From the NCBI RefSeq assembly GCF_009709615.1, contig NZ_WJYA01000004.1, positions 186,001 through 250,000 on the forward strand: a DNA stretch of 64,000 nucleotides, written 5' to 3'. Shown here piece by piece: positions 10,628-19,658 of this stretch. Numbering within the stretch: the first letter of the stretch is position 1; the number at the start of each line of letters is the position of its first letter. The translations under genes were made by a program, and so were the position numbers. The notes beneath the pieces were generated by a model. It had not been told where the DNA came from. It searched no databases and saw nothing but the letters and a program-made list of their open reading frames with translations. This stretch comes from Winogradskyella ouciana (lineage in GTDB: Bacteria; Bacteroidota; Bacteroidia; Flavobacteriales; Flavobacteriaceae).

Positions 10628-13243
10628 ATGAAAAAATTTAACTATTTTTTATTTGCAGCTGTATTGATGCTTTTTACTACAGCAGCATTTGCTCAAGCTA
10701 CTATTACAGGTAAGGTAGTTGATGCTGACATGAATTCACCTCTGCCTGGTGCTAATGTTTTAGTAAGAGGTACAGTTAATGGTACAACCACAGATTTTGA
10801 TGGTAATTTTACAATTACTGCCAATTCAACTTCTGGTGAGATAGTAATTTCCTATATCGGATTTGCTTCTAAAGCCATTAAGTTTAATGGTGATGCTAAT
10901 CTAGGAACTATTGTTTTAGATTTAGACAACTCTCTACAAGAAGTTGTAGTTGTAGGTACAGGGATTATAGATTTAGCAGAAGGTAGAAAAACACCTGTTG
11001 CTGTATCTACTATTAAAGGTAAAGATATACAGCTAAAAGCTGCTGGTAACGTAGAATTTGGTGAAGCTATGAAAAACACACCATCTGTCTACGTATCGAG
11101 CCAAGCTGGTGGATTTGGTGATAGCCAAATATTCTTAAGAGGTTTTGATGACACTAACACAGCTTACCTTTTAAATGGACAGCCAATAAACGGTATGGAA
11201 GATGGTAGAATGTACTGGTCTAACTGGTCTGGTATGTCAGATGTAGCTAATGCGGTTCAGGTTCAAAGAGGTCTAGGATCTTCTAAACTAGCAATTTCAT
11301 CAGTTGGTGGTACAGTTAATATTGTATCTAAGACAACAGATAGAAGAGAAGGTGGTTTTGTAAGATTTATGTCTGGTAACGACAGTTACTTTAAAGGGTC
11401 TTTTTCATATAACTCTGGTATAAATGATAAAGGATGGGCTTTTTCAGTATTTGTTGATCACTGGCAAGCACATAGAAAATATTCTGAAGGTACTGCCGGA
11501 CAAGGTCAAAATTATTTATTTTCTGTTGGTTATAAGCCAAATGAGAGACACACTCTTAACTTCTTATTGACAGGTGCTCCACAATGGCACGATCAAAACT
11601 TCTCAGAAGATTTAGAATTTTATGAGGAATTTGGCGAGAAAGCTAATGATAATTACGGGTTTTATAACGGTGAAGGTTTTACAGAAAGACGTAACTACTA
11701 CCATAAACCAGTAATGAACCTTAACTGGGACTATGACATTAAAGAAGGTTTAGAACTATCTACAGTATTATATGCGTCTTGGGGACGTGGTGGTGGAACC
11801 GGAAACCTTGGTAGAGGAAGAGTTAGAGTTGGTGATGATCCTATGTATAATGGCTCAAGACCATATTTAATAGATTTTGATCAAATTGAAGAAAACAATG
11901 TTGCTACGGCAGATGCTAACAATAATGGTAATTTTGGTGATTCTTATTTAAGAAGAGCTTCTGTAAATAACCATAATTGGTATGGTTTACTATCAAACTT
12001 AAATATTGAAACTAGTGAAAATTGGTCATTTAATATTGGATTAGATGGAAGAACATATAACGGAATCCACTTTAGACAATTAATAGATAAGTTTGGTCTT
12101 AATGGTTATGAGGATAACTTTAGAACTGATAGACCTGATGATTATGTAATCTCTGAAACCTTTGAAGCTAATCCATGGTCTTCTTTATTTGACTTTGCTG
12201 ATGATGATCAAAGATATGACAGAAACTACGAAGAGGTAATAAATTATATCGGTGGTTTCGGTCAGGCTGAATATGCAAATGACAATTTCTCTGTCTTTGT
12301 ACAAGGTGCTGTGTCTACACAATCTTACCAAAGAGAAGGTTTCTTTACTGGTGTAGGTGACGGATTAGGAAAATCAGAAAAAATCAATAAAGTAGGTTAC
12401 CAAATTAAAGGTGGTGCAGCTTATAATTTAACTGAAAATCATAGCATTTTTGCTAATGCAGGATTCTTTGAGCGTCAACCTTTCTTAGATAACGTATTTG
12501 CTAATATTAGATATTCTAATGAATTGGTTGAACCAGAAGTTGAAAATGAAGCAATTACTGGTCTTGAAGCTGGATACCGTTTTAGCAACAGTTCTTTTAG
12601 ATTTAATTTAGATGTTTACAGAACAGAATGGGGAAATAGATTCTTAAGTTTTGGTACTAGCTTACCAATGGATGAGTTTGGTATCTATAGATTTAATGAC
12701 GTTACTCAAATACACCAAGGTGTAGAGTTTGATTTTGAATACAGACCATTAGCAGCAGGTTGGAGCCTTAGAGGATATGGTTCTATTGGTAACTGGAAGT
12801 ATGATAATGAAACTCCATTTAACCTTCAAAATGATGATACTGGAGAATTTGTGATTGAAAATGGCACTGTTAACCTAACAGATGTTAAAGTAGGTAATGC
12901 ACCTCAAACGTCTTTTGGTGTTGGATTTGTTGCAGATATTTGTGATGGACTTTCTGTAGATATGGATTATAATATCTATACAGATTTGTATGAGTTTGTT
13001 GATGTAGAAGATGCAATCCAAGCTTCTTTAGATGGTGGTACTTATGAGTCTGTAAGACTACCAGCTTATACACTAGCTGATGCCGGTTTAACTTATAGAT
13101 TTACTATGGGAGACAACCCAATTACGTTTAGAGCGAATGTTTTCAACTTATTTAATGAAGCATATATTAACCAAAGAAATGCTTTTGGTTATTACCTAGG
13201 TGTTGGAAGAACGTTTAACGCAAGTATTCGTTACAACTTCTAG
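10628..13243 (+). CDS. TonB-dependent receptor with carboxypeptidase-like regulatory domain
   Basis: 871 residues. Signal peptide ends at AFAQ (about 20-23). The CarboxypepD_reg-like domain covers about 24-105 (ATITGKVVDADMNSPLPGANV, then TTDFDGNFTI), followed by the plug (about 125-240; IFLRGFDDTNTAYLLNGQPING, QVQRGLGSSKLAISSVGGTVNIV) and a barrel ending NASIRYNF with a terminal Phe. It imports a ligand through the outer membrane with TonB-ExbB energy. There is no SusD partner beside it, so it is not a classical SusCD polysaccharide system; aromatic-rich loops do not reveal the ligand. It is monocistronic, with its own promoter-like box and a strong terminator. Confidence 0.92.
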   Translation: MKKFNYFLFAAVLMLFTTAAFAQATITGKVVDADMNSPLPGANVLVRGTVNGTTTDFDGNFTITANSTSGEIVISYIGFASKAIKFNGDANLGTIVLDLDNSLQEVVVVGTGIIDLAEGRKTPVAVSTIKGKDIQLKAAGNVEFGEAMKNTPSVYVSSQAGGFGDSQIFLRGFDDTNTAYLLNGQPINGMEDGRMYWSNWSGMSDVANAVQVQRGLGSSKLAISSVGGTVNIVSKTTDRREGGFVRFMSGNDSYFKGSFSYNSGINDKGWAFSVFVDHWQAHRKYSEGTAGQGQNYLFSVGYKPNERHTLNFLLTGAPQWHDQNFSEDLEFYEEFGEKANDNYGFYNGEGFTERRNYYHKPVMNLNWDYDIKEGLELSTVLYASWGRGGGTGNLGRGRVRVGDDPMYNGSRPYLIDFDQIEENNVATADANNNGNFGDSYLRRASVNNHNWYGLLSNLNIETSENWSFNIGLDGRTYNGIHFRQLIDKFGLNGYEDNFRTDRPDDYVISETFEANPWSSLFDFADDDQRYDRNYEEVINYIGGFGQAEYANDNFSVFVQGAVSTQSYQREGFFTGVGDGLGKSEKINKVGYQIKGGAAYNLTENHSIFANAGFFERQPFLDNVFANIRYSNELVEPEVENEAITGLEAGYRFSNSSFRFNLDVYRTEWGNRFLSFGTSLPMDEFGIYRFNDVTQIHQGVEFDFEYRPLAAGWSLRGYGSIGNWKYDNETPFNLQNDDTGEFVIENGTVNLTDVKVGNAPQTSFGVGFVADICDGLSVDMDYNIYTDLYEFVDVEDAIQASLDGGTYESVRLPAYTLADAGLTYRFTMGDNPITFRANVFNLFNEAYINQRNAFGYYLGVGRTFNASIRYNF

Positions 13244-13262
13244 TCTATACAAAATATAGAAT

Positions 13263-13292
13263 AAAAAAAGCAGCCGAACGGCTGCTTTTTTT
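13263..13292. terminator. Bidirectional terminator
   Basis: AGCAGCCG and CGGCTGCT form the stem around AA, with A-run before and T7 after. It fits termination of the plus-strand receptor and of the minus-strand gldD, which end on either side. Confidence 0.9.
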
Positions 13293-13311
13293 ATGACTTA
13301 AGATTAAGTTT

Positions 13312-13881
13312 TTATTCTTTCCAATTTACAGATTCCATTATGCGCTTTATATCCTTTTTTAGATATTCTGAAGCCGGATAAATAGAATCGTAATTAGGTT
13401 TTGCGTAAAAGTATAAAGACCCACTTAAAAAGTGATTAACGCTGTCTGTAACATAAAATTGAGATTGTGAAGCAGCATCTCCACCAACTTCATACAGCAT
13501 ACCATAGACCTTGTCTTTATTGTTTTCAAAAGGAACAGTTAAAATCTCATCTGCCTTAATAGTGTGCTTTTGGGTGAGATTTTGCGCATCTCTTAGCAAG
13601 CTATCCAAATTATCGTTGCTTACAGTTTTATAAGTAAGGTATATGGTTGCTTTTAAAGCAGGATATTTTACATCAACACCTTTGGCGCTGCCGGAGGATT
13701 TTACTTTACTGATAGGTTCAGACAATTTGTTTTTATCAAAAGTAAATGGAAGCGGTAAAATTGCCTTTTCATATGTAGCTTCAGGATATTCCAACCTTAG
13801 GTAGCCTTTTGGCTTGGGTAGCGGATCGTCACCACAACCTAACATAAAAAGACTCAATATTGGTACCATTATACGCTTCAT
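13312..13881 (-). CDS. gldD: Gliding motility lipoprotein GldD
   Basis: 189 residues. The signal MKRIMVPILSLFMLGC makes Cys16 the lipidated residue. The body PKPKGYLRLEYPEATYE and the later GMLYEVGGDAASQSQFYVTDSVNHFLSGSLYFY are typical of GldD, which is needed for gliding and type IX secretion in Flavobacterium johnsoniae, although its exact role is unknown. The ATG overlaps the end of gldE by four bases; the gldE-gldD order is the one known in flavobacteria. Confidence 0.93.
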   Translation of the reverse strand: MKRIMVPILSLFMLGCGDDPLPKPKGYLRLEYPEATYEKAILPLPFTFDKNKLSEPISKVKSSGSAKGVDVKYPALKATIYLTYKTVSNDNLDSLLRDAQNLTQKHTIKADEILTVPFENNKDKVYGMLYEVGGDAASQSQFYVTDSVNHFLSGSLYFYAKPNYDSIYPASEYLKKDIKRIMESVNWKE

Positions 13882-15197
13882 ATATTTGACTTAAGCAAGG
13901 TTAATTTTATTTGTTTTATGCGTTTTCGTTCTAAAGCTTCAATAGTAAAAACGAAATTTTTAAAATTTATTTTACTACCTATTCTTGGGAAACCACCAGA
14001 AATTTCGAGAACAAAACCAGCTAAGGTTTCCGCCTCACCCTTTCTGCTTTCAAAATCCTCAGTTTCGTCTTCAATGCCAATAATTTTATAGACATCCTTT
14101 AAAGGGGTTTTACCTTCAAAACTATAATTGTTGTCGTCTAATTTGGTGTAGATTAAATCTTCGTCATCATACTCATCGCTAATATCACCTACAATTTCTT
14201 CAATAATATCTTCTAAGGATACCAGACCAGACGTCCCACCATATTCATCTACTACAACGGCAAGATGTACTTTTTTGTGTTGAAATTCGACCATTAAATC
14301 ATCTAGTTTCTTGTTTTCTGGCACAAAAAACGGATCACGTAGAATGCTGGTCCAATCGAATGTTTTCTTATTTAAGTGAGGTAATAGATCTTTTACGTAG
14401 AGTACACCTTTTATCTTATCTATATTTTCTTCGTAAACAGGAATTCTAGAATAACCATTATCCACTATGTCTCTTATAATAGTCTCAAAAGGAGTATCGA
14501 TATTTAGCGCAAATAAATCCATGCGCGGACGCATCACTTGTTTAGTGTCAGTGTTACCAAATGAAACAATTCCTTGTAATAATTTTTGCTCTTCTTGCGT
14601 CGTATTCTCGTGGTTTGTGAGCTCTAAAGCCTGTGATAACTGATCGACACTTAGGTTGGAAGATTGTTTCCCAAACTTCTTCTGAATATTAAGCGTTACA
14701 AAACGCATTGGTAGGCTGATTGGAGAAAAAATAACATCCAACACCTTCAGTGGTCTCGCCATAAATGACGAAAACTTTACACTGTTTCTACTGGCATATA
14801 TTTTTGGAATAATCTCACCAAACAGTAAGATTAAAAATGTAGCTGAGACAACTTCTACCAAAAACCTCAAAAGTGCATGTGTAATGCTTCTAAAAAGTGT
14901 TTCACCTATAAAGGCAAATAAAAGAACAATAGCAATATTTATAAAGTTGTTTGCAACTAAAATAGTTGCTAATAGTTTTTTAGGGCGCTCCAACAGCTTA
15001 GCAATGATCTGCATTGCGGCAGAATTATTTTCCATGCCTTCATCTACATTAGATTTCGTTAAGGAAAATAATGCCACTTCGGCTCCAGATATCAGTGCTG
15101 AGCATCCAAGAAGTACAATAAGTAATATAACACTCGTAATAAACGAAGTGTTAGTGAGTAATAAATTTGAAATTAAAACCGTGGGTTCTGGATCCAA
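13878..15197 (-). CDS. gldE: Gliding motility-associated CNNM/CBS protein GldE
   Basis: 439 residues. A DUF21/CNNM membrane domain with about four segments (roughly 15-200, including LIVLLGCSALISGAEVALFSL) precedes a CBS pair (about 215-335; MRPRMDLFALNIDTPFETI, VVVDEYGGTSGLVSLEDIIEEIVGD) and a CorC/HlyC C-terminal domain (about 350-435; FEGKTPLKDVYKIIG). It resembles the CorC/hemolysin family of ion-transport-linked proteins. In flavobacteria the GldE member is encoded with GldD and partly compensates for its loss. Four-base overlap with gldD; 22 bases separate it from ssb upstream. Confidence 0.9.
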   Translation of the reverse strand: MDPEPTVLISNLLLTNTSFITSVILLIVLLGCSALISGAEVALFSLTKSNVDEGMENNSAAMQIIAKLLERPKKLLATILVANNFINIAIVLLFAFIGETLFRSITHALLRFLVEVVSATFLILLFGEIIPKIYASRNSVKFSSFMARPLKVLDVIFSPISLPMRFVTLNIQKKFGKQSSNLSVDQLSQALELTNHENTTQEEQKLLQGIVSFGNTDTKQVMRPRMDLFALNIDTPFETIIRDIVDNGYSRIPVYEENIDKIKGVLYVKDLLPHLNKKTFDWTSILRDPFFVPENKKLDDLMVEFQHKKVHLAVVVDEYGGTSGLVSLEDIIEEIVGDISDEYDDEDLIYTKLDDNNYSFEGKTPLKDVYKIIGIEDETEDFESRKGEAETLAGFVLEISGGFPRIGSKINFKNFVFTIEALERKRIKQIKLTLLKSNI

Positions 15198-15219
15198 GAT
15201 AAAATTATATTATATGAAT

Positions 15220-15687
15220 TTAGAATGGTAAATCATCATCCTCTTCTGGTGCAACACTGTTTTGGGTCTGTTGTTGAGGTTGTTGAGGTTGTTGAGATGG
15301 TTGTTGGGCTTGAGCCTCCTGTTGTGGTTGCCCACCTTGTTGCTGTTCGTTTTTATTGGTTAAAAACGTAAAGTCTGTACATTGAATTTCCGTAGAATAG
15401 CGCTCCATACCTTTATCATCTGTCCATTTTCTAGTTTTTATGCGACCTTCAATATAGACTTTATCTCCTTTACTCAGGTATTTTTCACAAATCTCAGCGG
15501 CTTTATTTCTCACCACGATATTGTGCCACTCTGTATTAGAGACACGCTCGTTGGTTTGCTTGTTAGTGTAAGTTTCGTTAGTTGCCAATGGAAAACGACC
15601 GACACAATTTTTGTCGTCGAAATAATGCATTTTTACTTCATCTCCTAAATGCCCAATTAGCATTACCTTATTTAACGTTCCTGACAT
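15220..15687 (-). CDS. ssb: Single-stranded DNA-binding protein
   Basis: 155 residues. The OB-fold covers about 1-108 (TLNKVMLIGHLGDEV, TNERVSNTEWHNIVVRNKAAE, GDKVYIEGRIKTRKW). A Gln/Pro-rich linker (about 112-145) leads to the acidic tip EEDDDLPF, the peptide by which SSB recruits repair and replication proteins. It coats ssDNA during replication, recombination and repair. It sits between mutY and gldE on the same strand, a repair-gliding neighbourhood seen in flavobacteria. Confidence 0.96.
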   Translation of the reverse strand: MSGTLNKVMLIGHLGDEVKMHYFDDKNCVGRFPLATNETYTNKQTNERVSNTEWHNIVVRNKAAEICEKYLSKGDKVYIEGRIKTRKWTDDKGMERYSTEIQCTDFTFLTNKNEQQQGGQPQQEAQAQQPSQQPQQPQQQTQNSVAPEEDDDLPF

Positions 15688-15761
15688 AATATGTTTGTTT
15701 TAGCTTGCAAAGTTACTCAATTTGATATCACTCCTTTAAAATTAAGAAAAAAATGTGATTT

Positions 15762-16811
15762 CTATATATTATTAAAATTGAAGGTGTTAATGAAATCACT
15801 AATTAGCACAGGTGTAGGATATAAATCAAGGTTTTTAACAGGTATAGACCCTTTGGGTAGTTCATTAATTTCAACAATCCAGAATTTAGTATAAAGATGC
15901 TGGTGAGATAATTTGTGGATGATGTCCGACTCGTTATATAGCCAATAATCAAACTTTAAACCTTTAAATAATTCCTCTTCTACATTTAAAAGATGGAACT
16001 CATTAGTTTTTAGGCTTCTTTTAGACTCAACTAATGGAAATTGATACAGGTTTTGCCAAATGCCCTTGCCAGTTCGTTTTTCTAACACGATGTTTTTGTT
16101 TTGGTCAACACAAACTAAAAAATTGAAATATTTGTTAGTGACTTTGGTTTTCTTCAGTTTTACGGGAAGCGTTTCCACTAAACCCTTCTGCAAGGCAACA
16201 CAACCGTCTTGTAAAGGACAAATGGCGCAATCAGGATTTTTGGGCTTGCACTGCCTTGCACCAAATTCCATAATGGCTTGGTTAAAGGTCGCTGGCTGTT
16301 CTCTATCTATTAAAGAGGACGCCAATTTTTTAAATTCTTTAATACCTGAAGTTGAATTTATAGGAGTATCAATTCCGAAGTAACGCGATAAAACTCTATA
16401 TACGTTACCATCTACTACTGCGGCAACTTCATTAAAGGCTATTGAGGCAATGGCACTAGCTGTATAATCACCAACACCTTTTAATTTTAGTAGGTCTTTA
16501 TAATTGTTTGGAAACTCACCGTCTAAATTAAAAGCAATGTGCTTTGCTGTGGTATGTAAATTTCGAGCTCTAGAATAATAACCCAAGCCTTGCCATAGTT
16601 TTAAAACCTCTTGCTCAGTAGCGTTTGCAAGGTCAAAAATTGTAGGATAGGTTTTAACAAAAGCTTCATAATATGGCAACCCTTGCTTAACTTGGGTTTG
16701 CTGTAAAATAATTTCTGAAAGCCAAATGTAATATGGATTTTTGGTATTTCTCCAAGGTAAATCTCGTTTATTGTTTGAATACCAGTTAGTTAGTTTTTTG
16801 TTAAAATCCAT
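15762..16811 (-). CDS. mutY: A/G-specific adenine glycosylase MutY
   Basis: 349 residues, the normal length. It removes adenine mispaired with 8-oxoguanine. The catalytic Glu lies in WLSEIILQQTQVKQGLPYY. The helix-hairpin-helix LKGVGDYTASAIASIAF is followed by AAVVDGNVYRVLSRYFG with the catalytic Asp. The [4Fe-4S] ligands are in CKPKNPDCAICPLQDGC. A NUDIX-like C-terminal domain (about 230-345; the 8-oxoG reader) is present with the usual divergence. All key residues are intact. The start gives MDFNKKLTNWYSNNKRDLPW, the standard opening. Confidence 0.95.
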   Translation of the reverse strand: MDFNKKLTNWYSNNKRDLPWRNTKNPYYIWLSEIILQQTQVKQGLPYYEAFVKTYPTIFDLANATEQEVLKLWQGLGYYSRARNLHTTAKHIAFNLDGEFPNNYKDLLKLKGVGDYTASAIASIAFNEVAAVVDGNVYRVLSRYFGIDTPINSTSGIKEFKKLASSLIDREQPATFNQAIMEFGARQCKPKNPDCAICPLQDGCVALQKGLVETLPVKLKKTKVTNKYFNFLVCVDQNKNIVLEKRTGKGIWQNLYQFPLVESKRSLKTNEFHLLNVEEELFKGLKFDYWLYNESDIIHKLSHQHLYTKFWIVEINELPKGSIPVKNLDLYPTPVLISDFINTFNFNNI

Positions 16812-16873
16812 TAGGTTTTTAATTGATGAAGCAAAATTAAATCTTTATCACGTTAAATTTTAATTAATTACGC

Positions 16874-16905
16874 TTGAAATATTGAAATTAAATTACATAT
16901 ATTTG
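16874..16905 (+). promoter_or_regulatory. Bacteroidota-type promoter of the HU gene
   Basis: TTG (16874-16876), 21 nt, then TATATTTG (16898-16905). The -7 box ends 39 bases before the HU start codon. It lies in the divergent gap between mutY and HU. Confidence 0.6.
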
Positions 16906-16944
16906 CATCCCTTAGAATTTATAGTAACCCTAAAACTAATAACA

Positions 16945-17235
16945 ATGACAAAAGCCGATTTAGTAGCTAAAATATCTGATAAATTAGGTATCGAGAAAGG
17001 TGACGTACAAGCTACGGTAGAAACTTTTATGGAAGAAGTAAAATCATCTTTAGAAGGTGGTGATAACGTGTATTTAAGAGGTTTCGGAAGTTTTATTATT
17101 AAAACAAGAGCTGAAAAAACTGGTCGTAACATTTCAAAAAACACTACGATTAAAATCCCAGCTCACAACATACCAGCTTTTAAACCAGCTAAAGTATTTT
17201 TAGAAGGTGTAAAAACTAATGTTGAAGTCAACTAA
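16945..17235 (+). CDS. HU-family DNA-binding protein
   Basis: 96 residues from ATG 16945 (MTKADLVAKISDKLG). An upstream in-frame ATG at 16882 would overlap the promoter, so it is not used. The chain shows the HU/IHF helices, the FMEEVKSSLEGGDNVYLRGFGSFIIKTRAEKTGRNISKN arm start in the order expected, and IPAHNIPAFKPAKVF with the DNA-intercalating Pro arm. It binds and bends DNA as a dimer in the nucleoid. It heads a plus-strand run with the 29-residue basic peptide gene. Confidence 0.95.
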   Translation: MTKADLVAKISDKLGIEKGDVQATVETFMEEVKSSLEGGDNVYLRGFGSFIIKTRAEKTGRNISKNTTIKIPAHNIPAFKPAKVFLEGVKTNVEVN

Positions 17236-17277
17236 AGACATTAAAAAAAATATTAATTTAAAAAAGCATTATTTATT

Positions 17278-17367
17278 ATGCCAAGTGGTAAAAAAAGAAA
17301 AAGACACAAGGTAGCGACGCATAAGCGTAAGAAACGTAGACGCGCTAATCGTCACAAAAAGAAATAA
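17278..17367 (+). CDS. 29-residue very basic peptide, likely a small ribosomal protein
   Basis: ATG at 17278 and TAA at 17365-17367. The product begins MPSGKKRKRHKVATHKRKKR and ends ANRHKKK; about two-thirds of its residues are Lys, Arg or His. I recall near-identical short ORFs between HU and RNase G genes in other Flavobacteriia, so it is very likely real. The sequence type (short, all basic, no hydrophobic core) fits an rRNA-embedded extension protein such as the bS22/AURKAIP1-COX24 or bTHX kind, but I cannot decide which. It starts 43 bases after the HU stop and is followed by a terminator. Confidence 0.75.
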   Translation: MPSGKKRKRHKVATHKRKKRRRANRHKKK

Positions 17368-17374
17368 GCTGAGG

Positions 17375-17402
17375 AAAAGTAGTTTTAAAAACTACTTTTT
17401 TC
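17375..17402 (+). terminator. Terminator after the basic peptide gene
   Basis: AAAAGTAGTTTT (17375-17386) is followed by its exact complement AAAACTACTTTT (17387-17398) and further T. It separates HU plus the small gene from RNase G. The 190-bp gap to the next start also holds a TCCTGAT/ATCAGGA stem near 17473-17492. Confidence 0.85.
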
Positions 17403-17558
17403 AGTTTTAAGAAACGTTCTTTGATATAGAATTTAAGCACATTTAATAGAGTGTACTTAAGTTTGCTGGATAATCCTGATAAACAATCAGGAATCCTGTG
17501 TCAATTAATTAAGTAAAATCCATCTGTCCTAATTAAAGGATGGATATAAATTAACATT

Positions 17559-19103
17559 ATGAACAAGGAATTAATCGTAAGATCGAGTTCAGATATTGTT
17601 GATTTTGCCTTATTAAAAGATGGAAAACTTATTGAATTACATAAAGACGAAGAGGATAATAACTTCGCGGTTGGCGATATTTTTATTGCCAAAATACGTA
17701 AGGTTATGCCAGGTTTAAATGCCGCGTTTGTCAACGTTGGCTATGAGAAAGATGGTTTTTTACACTATCACGATCTAGGACCTAAACTTCCTTCACTTTT
17801 AAAATTCATTAAACGTGTAAGCACAGGAAAATTAAGAGATTATACGCTCAAAAACTTTCCGTTTGAAAAAGATTTAGATAAGCATGGCGCTATTGCCAAT
17901 GCTTTAAAATCCAATCAATCAATTTTAGTACAAGTAGTAAAGGAGCCTATTTCCACTAAAGGGCCTCGCATTAGTTCAGAATTGTCTATTGCAGGTAGAT
18001 ACATAGTCTTGGTGCCGTTTTCTAACCGTATTTCAATTTCACAAAAAATTGAATCGCAAGAAGAAAAAGACCGTTTAAAAAGACTTGTAAAAAGTATCAC
18101 GCCTAAAGGATTTGGTGTTATTATTCGTACTGTAGCTGAAGGCAAAAAAGTTGCCGAGCTAGACAGTGATTTACAGAATTTGCTGACAAGATGGACAGCA
18201 ATGTGTAAAAAATTGTACAAGGCACATCACCCAACAAAAGTACTTGGTGAAATGAACAAAGCATCCTCTATTTTAAGGGATATTTTTAATGATTCATTTT
18301 CTGGTATCGTTGTGGATGACGAGGAATTGTACATACAAATAAAAGATTACGTGCAACAGATTGCACCGAAAAAAGAGTCTATTGTGAAGTATTACAAAAA
18401 CGGAATTCCGATTTATGAAAAATTTGGTGTAGAACGCCAAATAAAAACATCGTTTGGAAAAACCGTTTCTATGGCAAAAGGAGCGTACTTGGTTATAGAA
18501 CATACCGAAGCTATGCATGTTATAGATGTAAACAGTGGTAACCGTTCTAATAAAGAAAAAAGCCAAGAAGCCACAGCTTTAGAAGTCAACTTAATCTCTG
18601 CCGCAGAAATTGCCCGCCAATTGCGTTTACGTGATATGGGAGGCATCATCGTTATCGACTTTATCGATATGGGACGTGCAGAGAATCGAAAAAAGCTTTA
18701 CAACTTTCTCAGAGATGAGATGAAAGACGACAAAGCAAAGCACAAAATATTGCCGCCGAGTAAGTTTGGGTTAGTGCAAATAACCAGACAGCGTGTTAGG
18801 CCAGAGCGCAATATTAAAACAAAAGAACAAAATCCTAATCTTGTAGGTGGAGACGAAATCGAAGCACCAATTAAAGTGGTGGAACGTATTAAGCAAGACC
18901 TCGAAAGGATTCTTAAAAAAGACTATAAAAAGATAACGCTAAATGCACATCCTTTTATAGCGGCCTTTTTAACCAAAGGGTATCCATCAGTACGTACAAA
19001 GTGGTTCTTTGAACACAAAAAATGGGTAAAAGTTTTACCTAGAGATGCTTACACTTATCTTGAATACCATTTCTTTGACAAGGATGGTAACAAAATCACA
19101 TAA
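17559..19103 (+). CDS. rng: Ribonuclease E/G family protein (RNase G type)
   Basis: 514 residues. An S1-like RNA-binding domain (about 35-100; AVGDIFIAKIRKVMPGLNAAFV) is followed by the RNase E/G catalytic domain. The two metal-binding aspartates are visible: Asp323 (MHVIDVNSGNRS) and Asp367 (GGIIVIDFIDMG). The enzyme makes endonucleolytic cuts in rRNA precursors and mRNAs. The CPxC zinc-link motif that follows TRQRVRPE in RNase E/G of proteobacteria is absent; the stretch reads NIKTKEQNPN with no cysteines, so dimer assembly must differ. It has a 3' terminator. Confidence 0.92.
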   Translation: MNKELIVRSSSDIVDFALLKDGKLIELHKDEEDNNFAVGDIFIAKIRKVMPGLNAAFVNVGYEKDGFLHYHDLGPKLPSLLKFIKRVSTGKLRDYTLKNFPFEKDLDKHGAIANALKSNQSILVQVVKEPISTKGPRISSELSIAGRYIVLVPFSNRISISQKIESQEEKDRLKRLVKSITPKGFGVIIRTVAEGKKVAELDSDLQNLLTRWTAMCKKLYKAHHPTKVLGEMNKASSILRDIFNDSFSGIVVDDEELYIQIKDYVQQIAPKKESIVKYYKNGIPIYEKFGVERQIKTSFGKTVSMAKGAYLVIEHTEAMHVIDVNSGNRSNKEKSQEATALEVNLISAAEIARQLRLRDMGGIIVIDFIDMGRAENRKKLYNFLRDEMKDDKAKHKILPPSKFGLVQITRQRVRPERNIKTKEQNPNLVGGDEIEAPIKVVERIKQDLERILKKDYKKITLNAHPFIAAFLTKGYPSVRTKWFFEHKKWVKVLPRDAYTYLEYHFFDKDGNKIT

Positions 19104-19116
19104 TATCTATTAGAGA

Positions 19117-19150
19117 AAAGCCCAATTGAATTAACAATTGGGCTTTTTGT
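19117..19150. terminator. Terminator between rng and the convergent unknown gene
   Basis: AAAAGCCCAATTG and CAATTGGGCTTTTTG form the stem. It ends transcription from rng and overlaps the last codons of the minus-strand gene that ends at 19131. Confidence 0.85.
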
Positions 19151-19652
19151 TTTTAAGTCGTTTTCTATATTTATACTTCCATATTAATGAATACAACTTC
19201 AATTTTAATCTATGTCGTTTCCAATTAATATTGAATTTTTCTCCTTTTTTATGCCATGGAGGTAAAGAAACTCCAATATGGAAAGGTGGAAATTTATCAA
19301 CCTTTTTGTTTAACTGTTCTTCATTACGAAATCTCCTCGAGCAAGTTAAATTTATCAAAGTTCTTTTTTTAAAAGAATGGGAAATTTCAGCATTTATCCA
19401 AAGAGGTGTCAATCCAAAATCATACAATAAATCAATAGTTTGTTGAATAGACTGAGGCTTTCCTTTTGATAAATTAATTTGTTCTAACTTGAATAATTCT
19501 CTTTCATTTAAATGATTACTTGCTAATCTAGAACTGGGTTCAATTAAATATTCAACGTTTTTAGAGATTGAATTGGTGACCATCGTCTGTGTGAATTCAA
19601 TCAATTCCCGCGTTGATTCTATAAGTCGATATTCAAACTCAGTTTTATCCAT
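19131..19652 (-). CDS. Unknown protein, 173 residues
   Basis: I do not recognise it. The ATG at 19652 (MDKTEFEYRLIES) is preferred; a TTG two codons upstream abuts the previous stop. No signal peptide or membrane segment is visible. A mixed helical N-terminal half (ESTRELIEFTQTMV, RELFKLEQINLSKG) leads to a basic, aromatic C-terminal tail (PPWHKKGEKFNINWKRHR, KLYSLIWKYKYRKRLKNKK) that could bind nucleic acid or membrane; this is only composition. Its start lies 6 bases after the aldo/keto reductase stop, so it is the distal gene of that transcript. It is AT-rich compared with its neighbours. Confidence 0.6.
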   Translation of the reverse strand: MDKTEFEYRLIESTRELIEFTQTMVTNSISKNVEYLIEPSSRLASNHLNERELFKLEQINLSKGKPQSIQQTIDLLYDFGLTPLWINAEISHSFKKRTLINLTCSRRFRNEEQLNKKVDKFPPFHIGVSLPPWHKKGEKFNINWKRHRLKLKLYSLIWKYKYRKRLKNKKPNC

Positions 19653-19658
19653 TTGCAA

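Noticed and set aside
14884..15231. 115-residue plus-strand frame
   Set aside because: Antisense to gldE, with no family text, while gldE has strong motifs.
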